A DNA stretch of 64,000 nucleotides from CAMFLJ01 sp965279255. Its GTDB lineage: Bacteria > Actinomycetota > Acidimicrobiia > Acidimicrobiales > Acidimicrobilacustridaceae. Positions within the stretch are counted from its first letter, which is position 1. Each line of letters starts with the position of its first letter. Of this stretch, positions 42,785 to 50,601 are shown in pieces. Under the pieces are notes generated by a model, which saw only the letters and a program-made list of their open reading frames with translations, had not been told where the DNA came from and ran no database searches. Position numbers and translations under genes: made by a program. The stretch covers positions 2,046,001-2,110,000 of the forward strand of contig OZ257146.1 of assembly GCA_965279255.1 (NCBI GenBank). The letters are read 5' to 3'.

Positions 42785-45108
42785 CTCGTCTGGCGCGTCG
42801 GCGCCGTGGTGCTCGTGGTCGACGAGACGACCCCGGCGGGAGGAAGGGTGGAGGAGGTGGTGGCCGGGGTCGTGCCCGCGGCCTGGGCCCGGACCCGGTC
42901 GTCGGAGCTGACCACGGCGGCGCCGACGGGGGTGCCTCCGTCGGCCTCGACGGGGGCACCGTCCTTGGCGAGGTCGGTGGCGGCCGGCGGGATGCCGAGG
43001 CGGCGCAGGGCGAACGAGGCGATCTTGGAGAAGGCGGGGGCGGCGGTCGTGCCACCGGTGTACTTGCCGCCGCCGGGCTCGTCGATCATCACGTAGACGG
43101 AGAGGGCCGGCTGCTCCGCCGGCACCACGCCGATGAAGGTCGACTGGTAGTGGGTGATGCCGTACTTGTCGGTGTAGCCGCCGCCGTTCTGCGCCTTGCG
43201 GGCGGTGCCGGTCTTGCCGAACACGTGGTAACCGTCGATCTTGGCCAGCTGGCCGGTGCCCTCGGTGACCACGTTGCGCAGCATCAGGTTGAGCTGGTCG
43301 GCGGTGGTCTGGCTGATGACCCGACGGCCCTCGGCGGTGCCGGTCGGATGGACCACCCCGTCGGAGTCGGTCGTCGACTGCACCAGCTTCGGGTCGACGT
43401 ACAGGCCCTGGTTGGCGATGGTGTTGTACACCCCGAGGATCTGCATCGGTGTGACCGCGATGCTCTGACCGATGCTGATGGACGGCAGCGAGGTGCCCGA
43501 CCACTTCGACGGCGCCAGCACCGCGCCGGGGGCCTCGTTCGGGAAGTCGAGGGCGGTCTTCTCGCCGAGCCCGAACGCCTTCTGCATGGCGTAGAGGCCG
43601 TCGGGGCCGACAGTCTTGGCGATCTTGATGGTGCCGACGTTCGACGACTGCTCGAGGATCTTGGCCACGCTCCAGGTGACCTCACCTCGGTCCTCGGCCT
43701 CGCCGAACTGGGCGTCGTACTCCTGGAGCACGGGCGGCAGGTAGAACGTCTGCTCCGGCGTGACGCTGCCCTTCTCGAGCGCGGCCGCCACGGTGAGCGC
43801 CTTGATGACCGAGCCGGGCTCGTACTGGGTGGTGAGCGCCGCGTTGTTGGTGCCGACGACGACCTCGCCGGTCTTCTCGTCCTTCACCACGTTGGCCATG
43901 GCCAGCACCTCGCCGGTGCCGGGCTTGGTGACGATGGCGATGCCGCCCTTGGCCTCGCTGGCCCGCACCTGGTCGGCGAGGGCGGTCTCGGCCTCGTACT
44001 GGATGGCCCGGTCGATGGTCAGGGTGAGGTTCTGGCCGGGCACGGCGGGCACCAGGGTGTGGTCGCCGACGGCGATGGTGTCGCCCTGGGGGTTCTTCTC
44101 GAGGGTGAGCTTGCCTGGAGTGCCGGTGAGCAGCTGGTCGTACTCGGACTCGAGCCCCGACATCCCCTTGTTGTCGACGTCGACGGCGCCGAGCATCGAG
44201 CGGCCCGAGGTGCCCGCGGGCAGGTAGCGCTCGCTGTCGTCGAGGAACGCCACGCCGGCGAAGCCGAGGGCCTCGACCTTGGCGGCGACGTCGGTGGGCA
44301 CCTTGCGGGCGAGGTAGGTGAAGCGGCCGTGACCGGTCATCTTGGCCTGCACGTCGTTGACCTCGAGGCCCAGCAGGGGCGCCACCTGGGCGGCCTCGCT
44401 GGCGGCATCCTCGACGAGGGCGGGGTCGACGAACACCGACTTGGTCGGGCGGGAGATGGCCAGCTCGTCGCCGTTGCGGTCGAGGATGGCCCCCCGCTCG
44501 GCGGCCAGGATCTGGGAGTCCGTGCGCTGGGCCGCACCGAAGGAGAGGTAGCGCTCCGGGGAGATGACCTGGAGGTCGACGACCTTCGAGGCCAGCACGG
44601 CGAAGAGCGTGGCCAGCACGGCCAGCACCACCAGCAGGCGCTTGCGGTGGTCGACGGAGGTGTGGCGCCCGGCGCTGGCGGCGCGGCGGCTCACCACGAC
44701 CATGCGGTGCCGGGCCCGGGCCTCCTGCAGAGCCCCTCCGGCATGGGCCATCGCCCGGCCGACCCGGTCGGAGACCGGAGGGCCCTGCGGTGCCCGTCGG
44801 GCCCGGTCGCGCAGGTCGATGGGCTCCCAGGCGGTGCGCCGGTGGGCCGTGTGCTCGCGACCCGGGCGGGCGGCGGTGCGCTCGGCGCCGCGGGCGGAGG
44901 TGCGGGCGGCGGTTCCCCGACCCGATGCGGGAGCCCGGCGCGGCGACCGCGTCGGGCGGGTGGTCCCGGTGGACGTGCCGGTGGAGCCCTTCGCCGGGCG
45001 AGCGTTCGGCCGGGCGGGGCGGCGACGCTCGCCGAACTCCGGCGAGTTCCAGGGAGCGTCGGACCGCGTGCGGTCGAGCGGGGGTGCGCCGGGCCCCGGC
45101 GGGGTCAA
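42781..45108 (-). CDS. ftsI: septal transpeptidase FtsI (PBP3-like)
   Basis: The 775-aa protein has a long N-terminal cytoplasmic Arg/Pro/Thr-rich tail (~135 residues), one membrane helix (LLVVLAVLATLFAVLASKVVDL), a PBP dimer domain (RGAILDRNGDELAIS) and a transpeptidase domain. Active-site motifs are YEPGSVIK (S-x-x-K), SSN in QSSNVGTI, and KTGT in HVFGKTGTARKA. A C-terminal Ser/Thr/Pro-rich tail follows. It cross-links septal wall with FtsW. The TTG at 45108 overlaps the ftsL stop (TTGA), as ftsQ does with murB; a start nearer the membrane helix is possible. Confidence 0.93.
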   Translation of the reverse strand: MTPPGPGAPPLDRTRSDAPWNSPEFGERRRPARPNARPAKGSTGTSTGTTRPTRSPRRAPASGRGTAARTSARGAERTAARPGREHTAHRRTAWEPIDLRDRARRAPQGPPVSDRVGRAMAHAGGALQEARARHRMVVVSRRAASAGRHTSVDHRKRLLVVLAVLATLFAVLASKVVDLQVISPERYLSFGAAQRTDSQILAAERGAILDRNGDELAISRPTKSVFVDPALVEDAASEAAQVAPLLGLEVNDVQAKMTGHGRFTYLARKVPTDVAAKVEALGFAGVAFLDDSERYLPAGTSGRSMLGAVDVDNKGMSGLESEYDQLLTGTPGKLTLEKNPQGDTIAVGDHTLVPAVPGQNLTLTIDRAIQYEAETALADQVRASEAKGGIAIVTKPGTGEVLAMANVVKDEKTGEVVVGTNNAALTTQYEPGSVIKALTVAAALEKGSVTPEQTFYLPPVLQEYDAQFGEAEDRGEVTWSVAKILEQSSNVGTIKIAKTVGPDGLYAMQKAFGLGEKTALDFPNEAPGAVLAPSKWSGTSLPSISIGQSIAVTPMQILGVYNTIANQGLYVDPKLVQSTTDSDGVVHPTGTAEGRRVISQTTADQLNLMLRNVVTEGTGQLAKIDGYHVFGKTGTARKAQNGGGYTDKYGITHYQSTFIGVVPAEQPALSVYVMIDEPGGGKYTGGTTAAPAFSKIASFALRRLGIPPAATDLAKDGAPVEADGGTPVGAAVVSSDDRVRAQAAGTTPATTSSTLPPAGVVSSTTSTTAPTRQTR

Positions 45109-45689
45109 CGGCCCGTCCCCGTGCCGGTCGTCGCCTTGGCGGCGGTGGTCGTCGGGGTGGTGGCCTTCGTCGTCGAACCGGACTTCGTGGTCGTGGGCGT
45201 GGTCGCCTTCGGGACCGTCGTCGACGGGGTCGCCGCGGGAACCTCGGCGGCGCGGCTGTCGTCCTCGGCACCGGGGAGCAGGTACACCGGCGACGGGGCC
45301 TGCACCATGCCGAGGCGGTCCTTGGCCTCGCTGACGATGCGCTCGGGGCTCTGGAGCTCGGCCAGGTCCATCTTGAGCTGCTCGGCCTGGTCCTCGGCGG
45401 TGGTGATGCGACCGTTGACGTCGTCGATGTGGCGCTGCTGCTGCACGATCAGCGTCTGGGCGCCGACGATCACGAACATGGCTGCGAACAGCAGGCCACC
45501 GGCGACGGTGCCGACCTGCCAGCTGCGGCGTCGACGCGCCGCCGGGGCGACGACCTTCAGCTCGGGGCGGTCGTCGTCGCCGCGACGGGTGGTGCGGTCG
45601 GGCAGCGCCGCGGCGAGCGCCCCGAGCACGCCGTGGCGGCGGGACTCGACCTCGGCGTCGGCCCGGGCGGCCGCGGTGCGGGGGCTCAT
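45105..45689 (-). CDS. ftsL: FtsL-like septum protein
   Basis: The 194-aa bitopic protein has a cytoplasmic N-terminus (~60 residues, basic), one membrane helix (VGTVAGGLLFAAMFVIVGAQTLIVQ) and a short periplasmic coiled coil (RHIDDVNGRITTAEDQAEQLKMDLAEL). A further region includes SPERIVSEAKDRLGMVQAPSPVYLL, the FtsL/DivIC-like signature. A low-complexity Thr/Lys/Ala tail of ~45 residues ends it. Identity rests on position between rsmH and ftsI plus the coil. The ATG overlaps the rsmH stop (ATGA). Confidence 0.85.
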   Translation of the reverse strand: MSPRTAAARADAEVESRRHGVLGALAAALPDRTTRRGDDDRPELKVVAPAARRRRSWQVGTVAGGLLFAAMFVIVGAQTLIVQQQRHIDDVNGRITTAEDQAEQLKMDLAELQSPERIVSEAKDRLGMVQAPSPVYLLPGAEDDSRAAEVPAATPSTTVPKATTPTTTKSGSTTKATTPTTTAAKATTGTGTGR

Positions 45690-46654
45690 CGGACGACCTC
45701 GTCGGCGGCGAGCTTCTCGGCGGAGCGGAGGCGGGCGCTCTCGGCACGGGGGTTGCGCTCGAGCTCGGGGGCCGACGGCGTGAGGCCGCCGCGGCGCAGG
45801 AGCCGGAGTGTCGGGGTGGCGCCGCAGACGCAGGGCAGCCCGGGCGGGCAGGTGCAGCCACCGGTCTCGGCGTCGCGCAGCACCTGCTTCACGATGCGGT
45901 CCTCGCCCGAGTGGTACGACAGCACGGCGATGCGGCCGCCGGGGGCCAGTGCGTCGATGGCGGCCTCGAGGGCCACCGGCAGCACGTCGAGCTCGGCGTT
46001 GACCTCGATGCGGATCGCCTGGAACGTGCGCTTGGCGGGATGGCCACCCTTGCGGCGCGCGGGTGCGGGGATGGCGTCGCGCACGAGCTCGGCGAGCTCG
46101 CCGGTGGTGCGCACCGGGCGGGCGGCGACGACGGCCTTGGCGATCCGGGAGGCGAAGCGCTCGTCGCCGTAGGTGCGCAGCACCCGGGCGAGGTCGGCCT
46201 CGGCGTAGCCGTTGACCACCTCGTCGGCGCTGAGGGCGGCGGACGGGTCCATCCGCATGTCGAGCGGGGCGTCGAGGCGGTAGCTGAAGCCTCGGTCGGC
46301 CCGGTCGAGCTGCGGCGAGCTCACGCCGAGGTCGAACAGGGCGCCGACGACGACCTCTCCGGCGGGCACCTCGGCGGTGACGACGGAGGCCAGGGCGTCG
46401 AAGCGGGCCCGGGCGGTGCGGGCCCGGGAGCCGAAGCGCTCGAGGCGGGCATCGGCGGCGGCGAGGGCGTCGGGGTCCTGGTCGATGCCGAGGACCTTCA
46501 GCTGGGGGTGGGCCTCCAGCAGGGCGGTCGCGTGACCGGCCCCGCCGAGGGTGGCGTCGACCAGCCAGCCGGCCGGCACGGGGGCGAACAGGTCCACGAT
46601 CTCATCGGCCATCACCGGGCGGTGGGCGAAGTCGGGATCGGGCTGTCCGGTCAT
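45686..46654 (-). CDS. rsmH: 16S rRNA m4C1402 methyltransferase RsmH (MraW)
   Basis: The 322-aa enzyme N4-methylates C1402 of 16S rRNA using S-adenosylmethionine. Signatures are HRPVMADEIVDLF, LVDATLGGAGHATALL (SAM), LFDLGVSSPQLDRADRGFSYR, and KRTFQAIRIEVNAEL followed by VLSYHSGEDRIVKQVL. The ATG at 46654 matches the family start. An open frame continues upstream to 46903 but crosses a large hairpin and looks noncoding. A 258-bp leader separates it from mraZ. Confidence 0.96.
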   Translation of the reverse strand: MTGQPDPDFAHRPVMADEIVDLFAPVPAGWLVDATLGGAGHATALLEAHPQLKVLGIDQDPDALAAADARLERFGSRARTARARFDALASVVTAEVPAGEVVVGALFDLGVSSPQLDRADRGFSYRLDAPLDMRMDPSAALSADEVVNGYAEADLARVLRTYGDERFASRIAKAVVAARPVRTTGELAELVRDAIPAPARRKGGHPAKRTFQAIRIEVNAELDVLPVALEAAIDALAPGGRIAVLSYHSGEDRIVKQVLRDAETGGCTCPPGLPCVCGATPTLRLLRRGGLTPSAPELERNPRAESARLRSAEKLAADEVVR

Positions 46655-46713
46655 GGTGCACGACGACACCCGCACTCGGCAGCCACCACGGGGGTGGCGG
46701 AGCCGGTGGGCTC

Positions 46714-46832
46714 GCTCATCTGCAGCCCCTCGGATCACGGGCGCCCGACGGGATGTCTCCCCGCCTGGGCTCGATGGGAAGCGGGCGGAGTAGGGGCCTT
46801 CCATCGTGTGATCCGAGAGGCTGCAGATGAGC
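46714..46832 (-). ncRNA. long-stem RNA element in the mraZ-rsmH gap
   Basis: A 25-bp inverted repeat (46714-46738 with 46808-46832, one mismatch) encloses a 69-nt loop. The loop itself can form a smaller stem (GATGGAAG/CTTCCCATC in the transcript). The outer stem starts GCTCATCTGCAGCC in the mRNA sense. In Actinobacteria a conserved structured mraW RNA motif has been described upstream of mraW (rsmH); whether this is that motif I cannot check. It could be a leader attenuator, an RNase site or a translation control element for rsmH. Confidence 0.55.
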
Positions 46833-46912
46833 GGGCCGTCGACCGGCGTCGAGCGGCGGGTGGTGCGGTCCTTCCTCGAGAGAGTGGGCGGCGTGGTCGT
46901 CATGGCGGTCGA

Positions 46913-47332
46913 CTAGAGCCCGAGGGCGGTCACCGCCTGGATGAGGGAGTCGTCGGCGATCCCGGACTGATCACCCCAGCGGGCGGCGTCCCAGATCTCG
47001 ATGCGGTCGATGGCGCCGATCACAACGGCGTCGCGCTCCAGGTGGGCGAACTCGCGGAGGCGCTGCGGGATGGTGATGCGGCCCTGGCTGTCGGGGCGGA
47101 CCTCGTGGGCGTTGGCGGCGAAGGACCGCAGCGCCTCCTGGGGGGCGAGGCCGTCACGGACCTTCTCGGTGAGGCGGTGGGCCACGTCGGCGAAGTCGGC
47201 CTCGGTCCACAGCCCGAGGCACTTGTCCCACTGAGACAGGTACCCCTTCTCGTTCATCTGGGCGCGGAAGGAGGAGGGCAGGACCACACGTCCCTTGTCA
47301 TCGAGCGAATGCTCGAAGGTGCCCACGAACAC
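46913..47332 (-). CDS. mraZ: transcriptional regulator MraZ
   Basis: The 139-aa protein has two tandem AbrB-like SpoVT folds: FVGTFEHSLDDKGRVVLPSSFR (first) and NAHEVRPDSQGRITIPQRLREFA (second), each with the DxxGR signature. It forms a ring and represses the division and cell-wall cluster by binding direct repeats. The GTG at 47332 is preceded by a GGAAGG ribosome site. Upstream are a strong promoter and TGGG repeats that fit MraZ boxes. It is the first gene of the ~18-kb minus-strand dcw cluster. Confidence 0.95.
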   Translation of the reverse strand: MFVGTFEHSLDDKGRVVLPSSFRAQMNEKGYLSQWDKCLGLWTEADFADVAHRLTEKVRDGLAPQEALRSFAANAHEVRPDSQGRITIPQRLREFAHLERDAVVIGAIDRIEIWDAARWGDQSGIADDSLIQAVTALGL

Positions 47333-47362
47333 GACGTTCCGACCTTCCACCCTGGGTCTTGG

Positions 47363-47388
47363 ACCCACCTGGCCCCCACGGGGCCCCA
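47363..47388 (-). promoter_or_regulatory. MraZ operator (three TGGG boxes)
   Basis: In transcript sense: TGGGG-N5-TGGGG-N6-TGGGT, just downstream of the -10 at 47398-47403. Known MraZ sites are TGGG(N) direct repeats at about 10-bp spacing, so binding here would block or pause transcription. Confidence 0.7.
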
Positions 47389-47397
47389 CTGCGCTCC

Positions 47398-47426
47398 ACC
47401 GTATGCCACTTCCCCCCACCGGTCAA
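47398..47426 (-). promoter_or_regulatory. mraZ promoter
   Basis: -35 TTGACC (47426-47421), 17-bp spacer, -10 TACGGT (47403-47398) on the minus strand. The start of transcription is about 60 nt before the mraZ GTG, leaving space for the operator. Confidence 0.75.
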
Positions 47427-47515
47427 CCACCCTGCCCCAGGAGGTGCCGAACGGCCTCCACCGCGGGGCGCGCGAAAGCTCGCGCCCATCGCGCGTGAGC
47501 TCGCCCCTGCTGCCC

Positions 47516-47564
47516 GAAGCTGGCTCAGGACGTGGCGGAATCCGCAACGTGGTGAGCCAGCTTC
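47516..47564. terminator. palindrome upstream of mraZ (repeat family B, copy 1)
   Basis: 12-bp perfect arms GAAGCTGGCTCA / TGAGCCAGCTTC with an inner GCGGA-ATCCGC hairpin. It lies downstream of the enoyl-CoA hydratase operon and before the mraZ promoter, so it separates the two units. Confidence 0.7.
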
Positions 47565-47581
47565 AGGGGCGCGGCGAGAGG

Positions 47582-47620
47582 TGGCTCACCTGATGTCGGA
47601 ACCCGACACGAGGTGAGCCA
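47582..47620. terminator. palindrome upstream of mraZ (repeat family B, copy 2)
   Basis: 10-bp arms TGGCTCACCT / AGGTGAGCCA with an inner TGTCGG-AAC-CCGACA stem, directly next to copy 1. It lies 12 nt past the enoyl-CoA hydratase stop. The tandem arrangement parallels that at 20739-20835. Confidence 0.7.
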
Positions 47621-47632
47621 GCTTCGGAGGGG

Positions 47633-48451
47633 TCAGTCGACCTGGGTGCGGCCCCGCTCGACGATGCCGAGGCGCCGGGCCTCGACCTCGGCCGGGCTGC
47701 CGCCGCGGCCGGTGGCCAGCCACTCGCGGCTCACCCTGGTCTCGAGGGCCACGGCCTCGGCCCGGGTGCCCATCGTCCCCTCGTCGTAGGTCTGCAGCAG
47801 GCGCCGCACCCCCGACTGGTCGTTGGAGACGATGTCGGCCGCCAGCCGGCGAGCGACGGGCAGCAGGTCGCCGTGGGCCACGACGTGGTTCACCAGGCCC
47901 CAGGCGAGCGCGGTGGCGGCGTCGACGAAGTTGCCGGTGGCCGACATCTCCTTGGCCCGGCGCACCCCGACCGCGGCGGGCAGGCCCACGGTGAGGCCCC
48001 ATCCGGGCTGGATGCCGACGCGACTGTGGGTGTCGGCGAAGCGGGCGCGCTCGGACGCCACGAGGAAGTCGCACACGAGGGCCAGCTCGAGCCCACCGGT
48101 GACGGCGACCCCGTTGACGGCCCCGATCAGCGGTTTCGTCATCGGCGGAAGCGGCCGTGCCGCCTCGGTGACGTCGACGATCTCGGTGCCCGCAGCCGAG
48201 CCTCCGCCGGTCGTGGCGCCCGAGCCCAGCTCCTTCAGGTCGAGCCCGGCGCAGAACGCCGGGTCGGCGCCGGTGAGGATCACCACGTCGACCCCGTCGT
48301 CGGCCTCGGCCTCGGCGGCGCGGGCCCACAGCTGACGCCGGACCTCGGCTGACAGTGCGTTGCGGGCCTCGGGCCGGTTCAGGGTCACGACGGCGACGCG
48401 GTCGGACACCTCGTAGCGCACCACGTCGGACGGTGTGGTCGGGTCGCTCAC
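47633..48451 (-). CDS. enoyl-CoA hydratase/isomerase family protein
   Basis: The 272-aa crotonase-fold protein reads VAVVTLNRPEARNALSAEVRRQL at the start. VILTGADPAFCAGLDLKEL forms the first oxyanion loop, and GAVNGVAVTGGLELALVCDFLVASERARFADTHSRVGIQPGWG contains the second oxyanion glycines and the catalytic-region residues. It probably hydrates or isomerises an acyl-CoA in lipid degradation; the exact substrate is unknown. The GTG overlaps the stop of the saccharopine-dehydrogenase-like gene (GTGA). It ends at twin palindromes. Confidence 0.9.
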   Translation of the reverse strand: MSDPTTPSDVVRYEVSDRVAVVTLNRPEARNALSAEVRRQLWARAAEAEADDGVDVVILTGADPAFCAGLDLKELGSGATTGGGSAAGTEIVDVTEAARPLPPMTKPLIGAVNGVAVTGGLELALVCDFLVASERARFADTHSRVGIQPGWGLTVGLPAAVGVRRAKEMSATGNFVDAATALAWGLVNHVVAHGDLLPVARRLAADIVSNDQSGVRRLLQTYDEGTMGTRAEAVALETRVSREWLATGRGGSPAEVEARRLGIVERGRTQVD

Positions 48452-49623
48452 GCCGGACCCTCGTCCAGGACCTCGAAGCCGATGCCGGCCGCCCGGAGGC
48501 GTCCGGTGAGCGCCTCGCCCATGGCGATGGCGGTGGTGGTCTGGCCCACGACCTCGGGCAGCTCGTCGTAGGCGAGGCACAGCGCCGACTCGGCGAGCAT
48601 CTTCGAGGTCTCCGTGTAGCCGGGGTCGCCGCCGGTGACGTGGGCTACCACCCGACGCCCGCCGCCGGTGCCGACGAACCGCACGTCGAAGTGGTTGCGG
48701 GCCCGCACCTTCTCGCTCGGCCCCGACCCGGGTGGCACCAGCCTGGCGACACCGTCGCGGAGCGGGGGGACCTGGGCCAGCAGCCCGACGGTGGCCACGC
48801 CGAACAACGCCAGGGGCACCATCGGGAGCGGCCCGACCACGAAGTTGTGGCTGTAGGTGAAGCCGGTGCCGTAGCCGAGCGCCGCCGAGGACCGCAGCAC
48901 GATCTGGGCGTCGACCGACGGGAACGGCAGCGACCACGCGCCCGCCTCCTGCATCGGCCCCCGCACGAGCGTGGTGGGACGGGCAGGGGGCCCTTCGACG
49001 TGGAGGCGCTCGGCGGCGGTGCGCCGGCCGGCCCCGATGCGGCCGAGGAACCCCATCGCCGAGGCCAACGACCCGCCGGAGAAGGCCCCGACGGCCTTCA
49101 CGTAGCCGTGCACGGTGAGCGGCGCGTCGGAGGGGAGGTGGCCGACGGTGTACCGCACCCCCAGGTCGTGGGGGATGGAGTCGAACCCAGCGGCGTGCAC
49201 GAGCCGGGCGCCGGTGCCCTCGGCGGTGACGTGGTGGCTCAGCCAGGTGCGGTCGACGAACTCGGCCTCGCCGGTGAGGTCGAGGTAGTCGGTGCCCTCC
49301 GCGGCGCAGGCGGCCACGACCGGGTCGCCGTAGCGGAGGTAGGGGCCGACCGTGGTGATCAGCACGCGGGTGGAGGCGGCGAGGTCGCGCATGGAGCCGG
49401 GGTCGTCGACGTCGGCGACGATCACCGGGAGGTCGGCGAGCGACGGGTCGTCGGCCGCCAGCCCGGCGCGCACCCCCTCGAGGCGCCGACGGGACCGGCC
49501 GGCGATCGCCCAGCGGCATCCGGCCGGGGCGCGCCGGGCGAGCTCGGCGGCGGTGAGGCCGCCGGTGAACCCGGTCGCCCCGAACACCACCACGTCGTAG
49601 GTCCGACTCCCCTGTGCGGGCAC
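48448..49623 (-). CDS. saccharopine dehydrogenase-like NAD(P)-binding protein (possible trans-acting enoyl reductase)
   Basis: The 391-aa protein starts with a Rossmann fold, TYDVVVFGATGFTGGLTAAELARRAP, followed by AGRSRRRLEGVRAGL. Later come YLDLTGEAEFVDRTWLSHHVTAEGTGARLVHAAGFDSIPHDLG and a long hydrophobic stretch, as in the actinobacterial trans-acting enoyl reductase/saccharopine-dehydrogenase-like group. A role in lipid or polyketide reduction is likely. The GTG at 49623 has a strong GGGGGAGGGG ribosome site. Operon with the enoyl-CoA hydratase suggests acyl-chain metabolism. Confidence 0.85.
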   Translation of the reverse strand: MPAQGSRTYDVVVFGATGFTGGLTAAELARRAPAGCRWAIAGRSRRRLEGVRAGLAADDPSLADLPVIVADVDDPGSMRDLAASTRVLITTVGPYLRYGDPVVAACAAEGTDYLDLTGEAEFVDRTWLSHHVTAEGTGARLVHAAGFDSIPHDLGVRYTVGHLPSDAPLTVHGYVKAVGAFSGGSLASAMGFLGRIGAGRRTAAERLHVEGPPARPTTLVRGPMQEAGAWSLPFPSVDAQIVLRSSAALGYGTGFTYSHNFVVGPLPMVPLALFGVATVGLLAQVPPLRDGVARLVPPGSGPSEKVRARNHFDVRFVGTGGGRRVVAHVTGGDPGYTETSKMLAESALCLAYDELPEVVGQTTTAIAMGEALTGRLRAAGIGFEVLDEGPA

Positions 49624-49762
49624 GCCACCCCTCCCCCGTTCGCGTGGGCAACGGTGTACCACGCGACCCGATCCCCGCTCCGGCCGGGACCGGCGACCCG
49701 GTCGACCGGTGGACCGGTACCGTCGACCCGACCGTCCGCCCGCCGCACCGACCGGAGCGCCG

Positions 49763-50191
49763 ATGCCCCTCCCCGCCGAGGACCGACCACCGGTCGACCA
49801 CGACGTGCACACCGACGAGCTGCCCCCGCTCCCCCAGCGCGACTCCCGCATCCCCGTCGCCCGCTGGCCGGAGGCGCCCGCCGTCATCCGGGAGCTCGGG
49901 GCCGACCTGGGGGCCGAGCCGGGGGCCGAGCCGGGCTACCTCCGCCGGATCGGTCGCTACCTGCTGTGGCGGGCCGGACCGGCGGTGAAGGCCGACGCCC
50001 GCTACGGCGCGGTGGCGGCCGACGACCTCGACGAGGTCTGGACGTTCCGCCTGTTCGCCGACGGCACCGGCGAGGGGCTCGGACCGGACGGCGCCACCCA
50101 CGACCGCTTCCGCTCGTGGAAGGAGGCCCTCAGGGACGCCTCCGGCGACGGCGACGGCAGGGACGCCGACGACACACCGTCAGCCGACTAA
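49763..50191 (+). CDS. hypothetical protein, 142 aa
   Basis: No family recognised. It has a Pro/Asp-rich start, then RWPEAPAVIRELGADLGAEPG and YLRRIGRYLLWRAGPAVKADARYGAVAADDLDEVWTFRLFADGTGEGLGPDG, and a C-terminal SWKEALRD with an acidic Gly/Asp tail. The central part seems globular with alternating strands and helices. The ATG at 49763 was chosen as the first in-frame start past the divergent promoter. Its stop overlaps the stop of the convergent VOC gene by 3 bases. Coding support is codon usage and position. Confidence 0.55.
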   Translation: MPLPAEDRPPVDHDVHTDELPPLPQRDSRIPVARWPEAPAVIRELGADLGAEPGAEPGYLRRIGRYLLWRAGPAVKADARYGAVAADDLDEVWTFRLFADGTGEGLGPDGATHDRFRSWKEALRDASGDGDGRDADDTPSAD

Positions 50192-50574
50192 CGGTTCTCC
50201 GGGAGCGGCAGGAGGATGGTGAACTCGTTGCCCTCGGGGTCGGCCATGCGGCGGTGGCTGTCACCGTCGGGCTCCTGGATCACGGCGACGAGGCGGCCGC
50301 CCAGCGCCTCGATCTGACCCTGGGCCACGTCCATGTCGACGACCTCGATGTCGGGGCGCAGGCGCATGGCGCCCTTCTCGCCACCCGGCGGCAGCGGCTG
50401 GAAGGCGAGGTAGACACCTCCCTTGTCGCGGTCGAGCTGGATCCAGTCCTGCTCGACCTCGTAGATGCCGACGCCGAGCACCGCCTGCCAGAACCGGGAC
50501 ACGCGCTCGGGGTCCTCGCAGTCGACGACGACGGCGCGCAGCCATCCGACGGGGGCGGTGGTGGGCTCACTCAT
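50188..50574 (-). CDS. VOC-family (glyoxalase-fold) protein
   Basis: The 128-aa protein has two beta-alpha-beta-beta units: VVVDCEDPERVSRFWQAVLGVGIYEVEQDWIQL and DIEVVDMDVAQGQIEALGGRLVAVIQEPDGDSHRRMADPEGNEFTILLP. The DPEGNEF motif with Glu is a usual metal-ligand position. It may bind a small molecule, for resistance or dioxygenase activity. A GGAAGGAA ribosome site precedes the ATG. It forms a pair with the alpha/beta hydrolase upstream (27-bp gap). Confidence 0.85.
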   Translation of the reverse strand: MSEPTTAPVGWLRAVVVDCEDPERVSRFWQAVLGVGIYEVEQDWIQLDRDKGGVYLAFQPLPPGGEKGAMRLRPDIEVVDMDVAQGQIEALGGRLVAVIQEPDGDSHRRMADPEGNEFTILLPLPENR

Positions 50575-50601
50575 GGGGTTCCTTCCGGGGACGGATCGGC
50601 C

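Noticed and set aside
46655..46903. N-terminal extension of rsmH across the mraZ gap
   Set aside because: The frame is open but its product has no homology to RsmH, and the long inverted repeat lies in it. The ATG at 46654 matches the family start.
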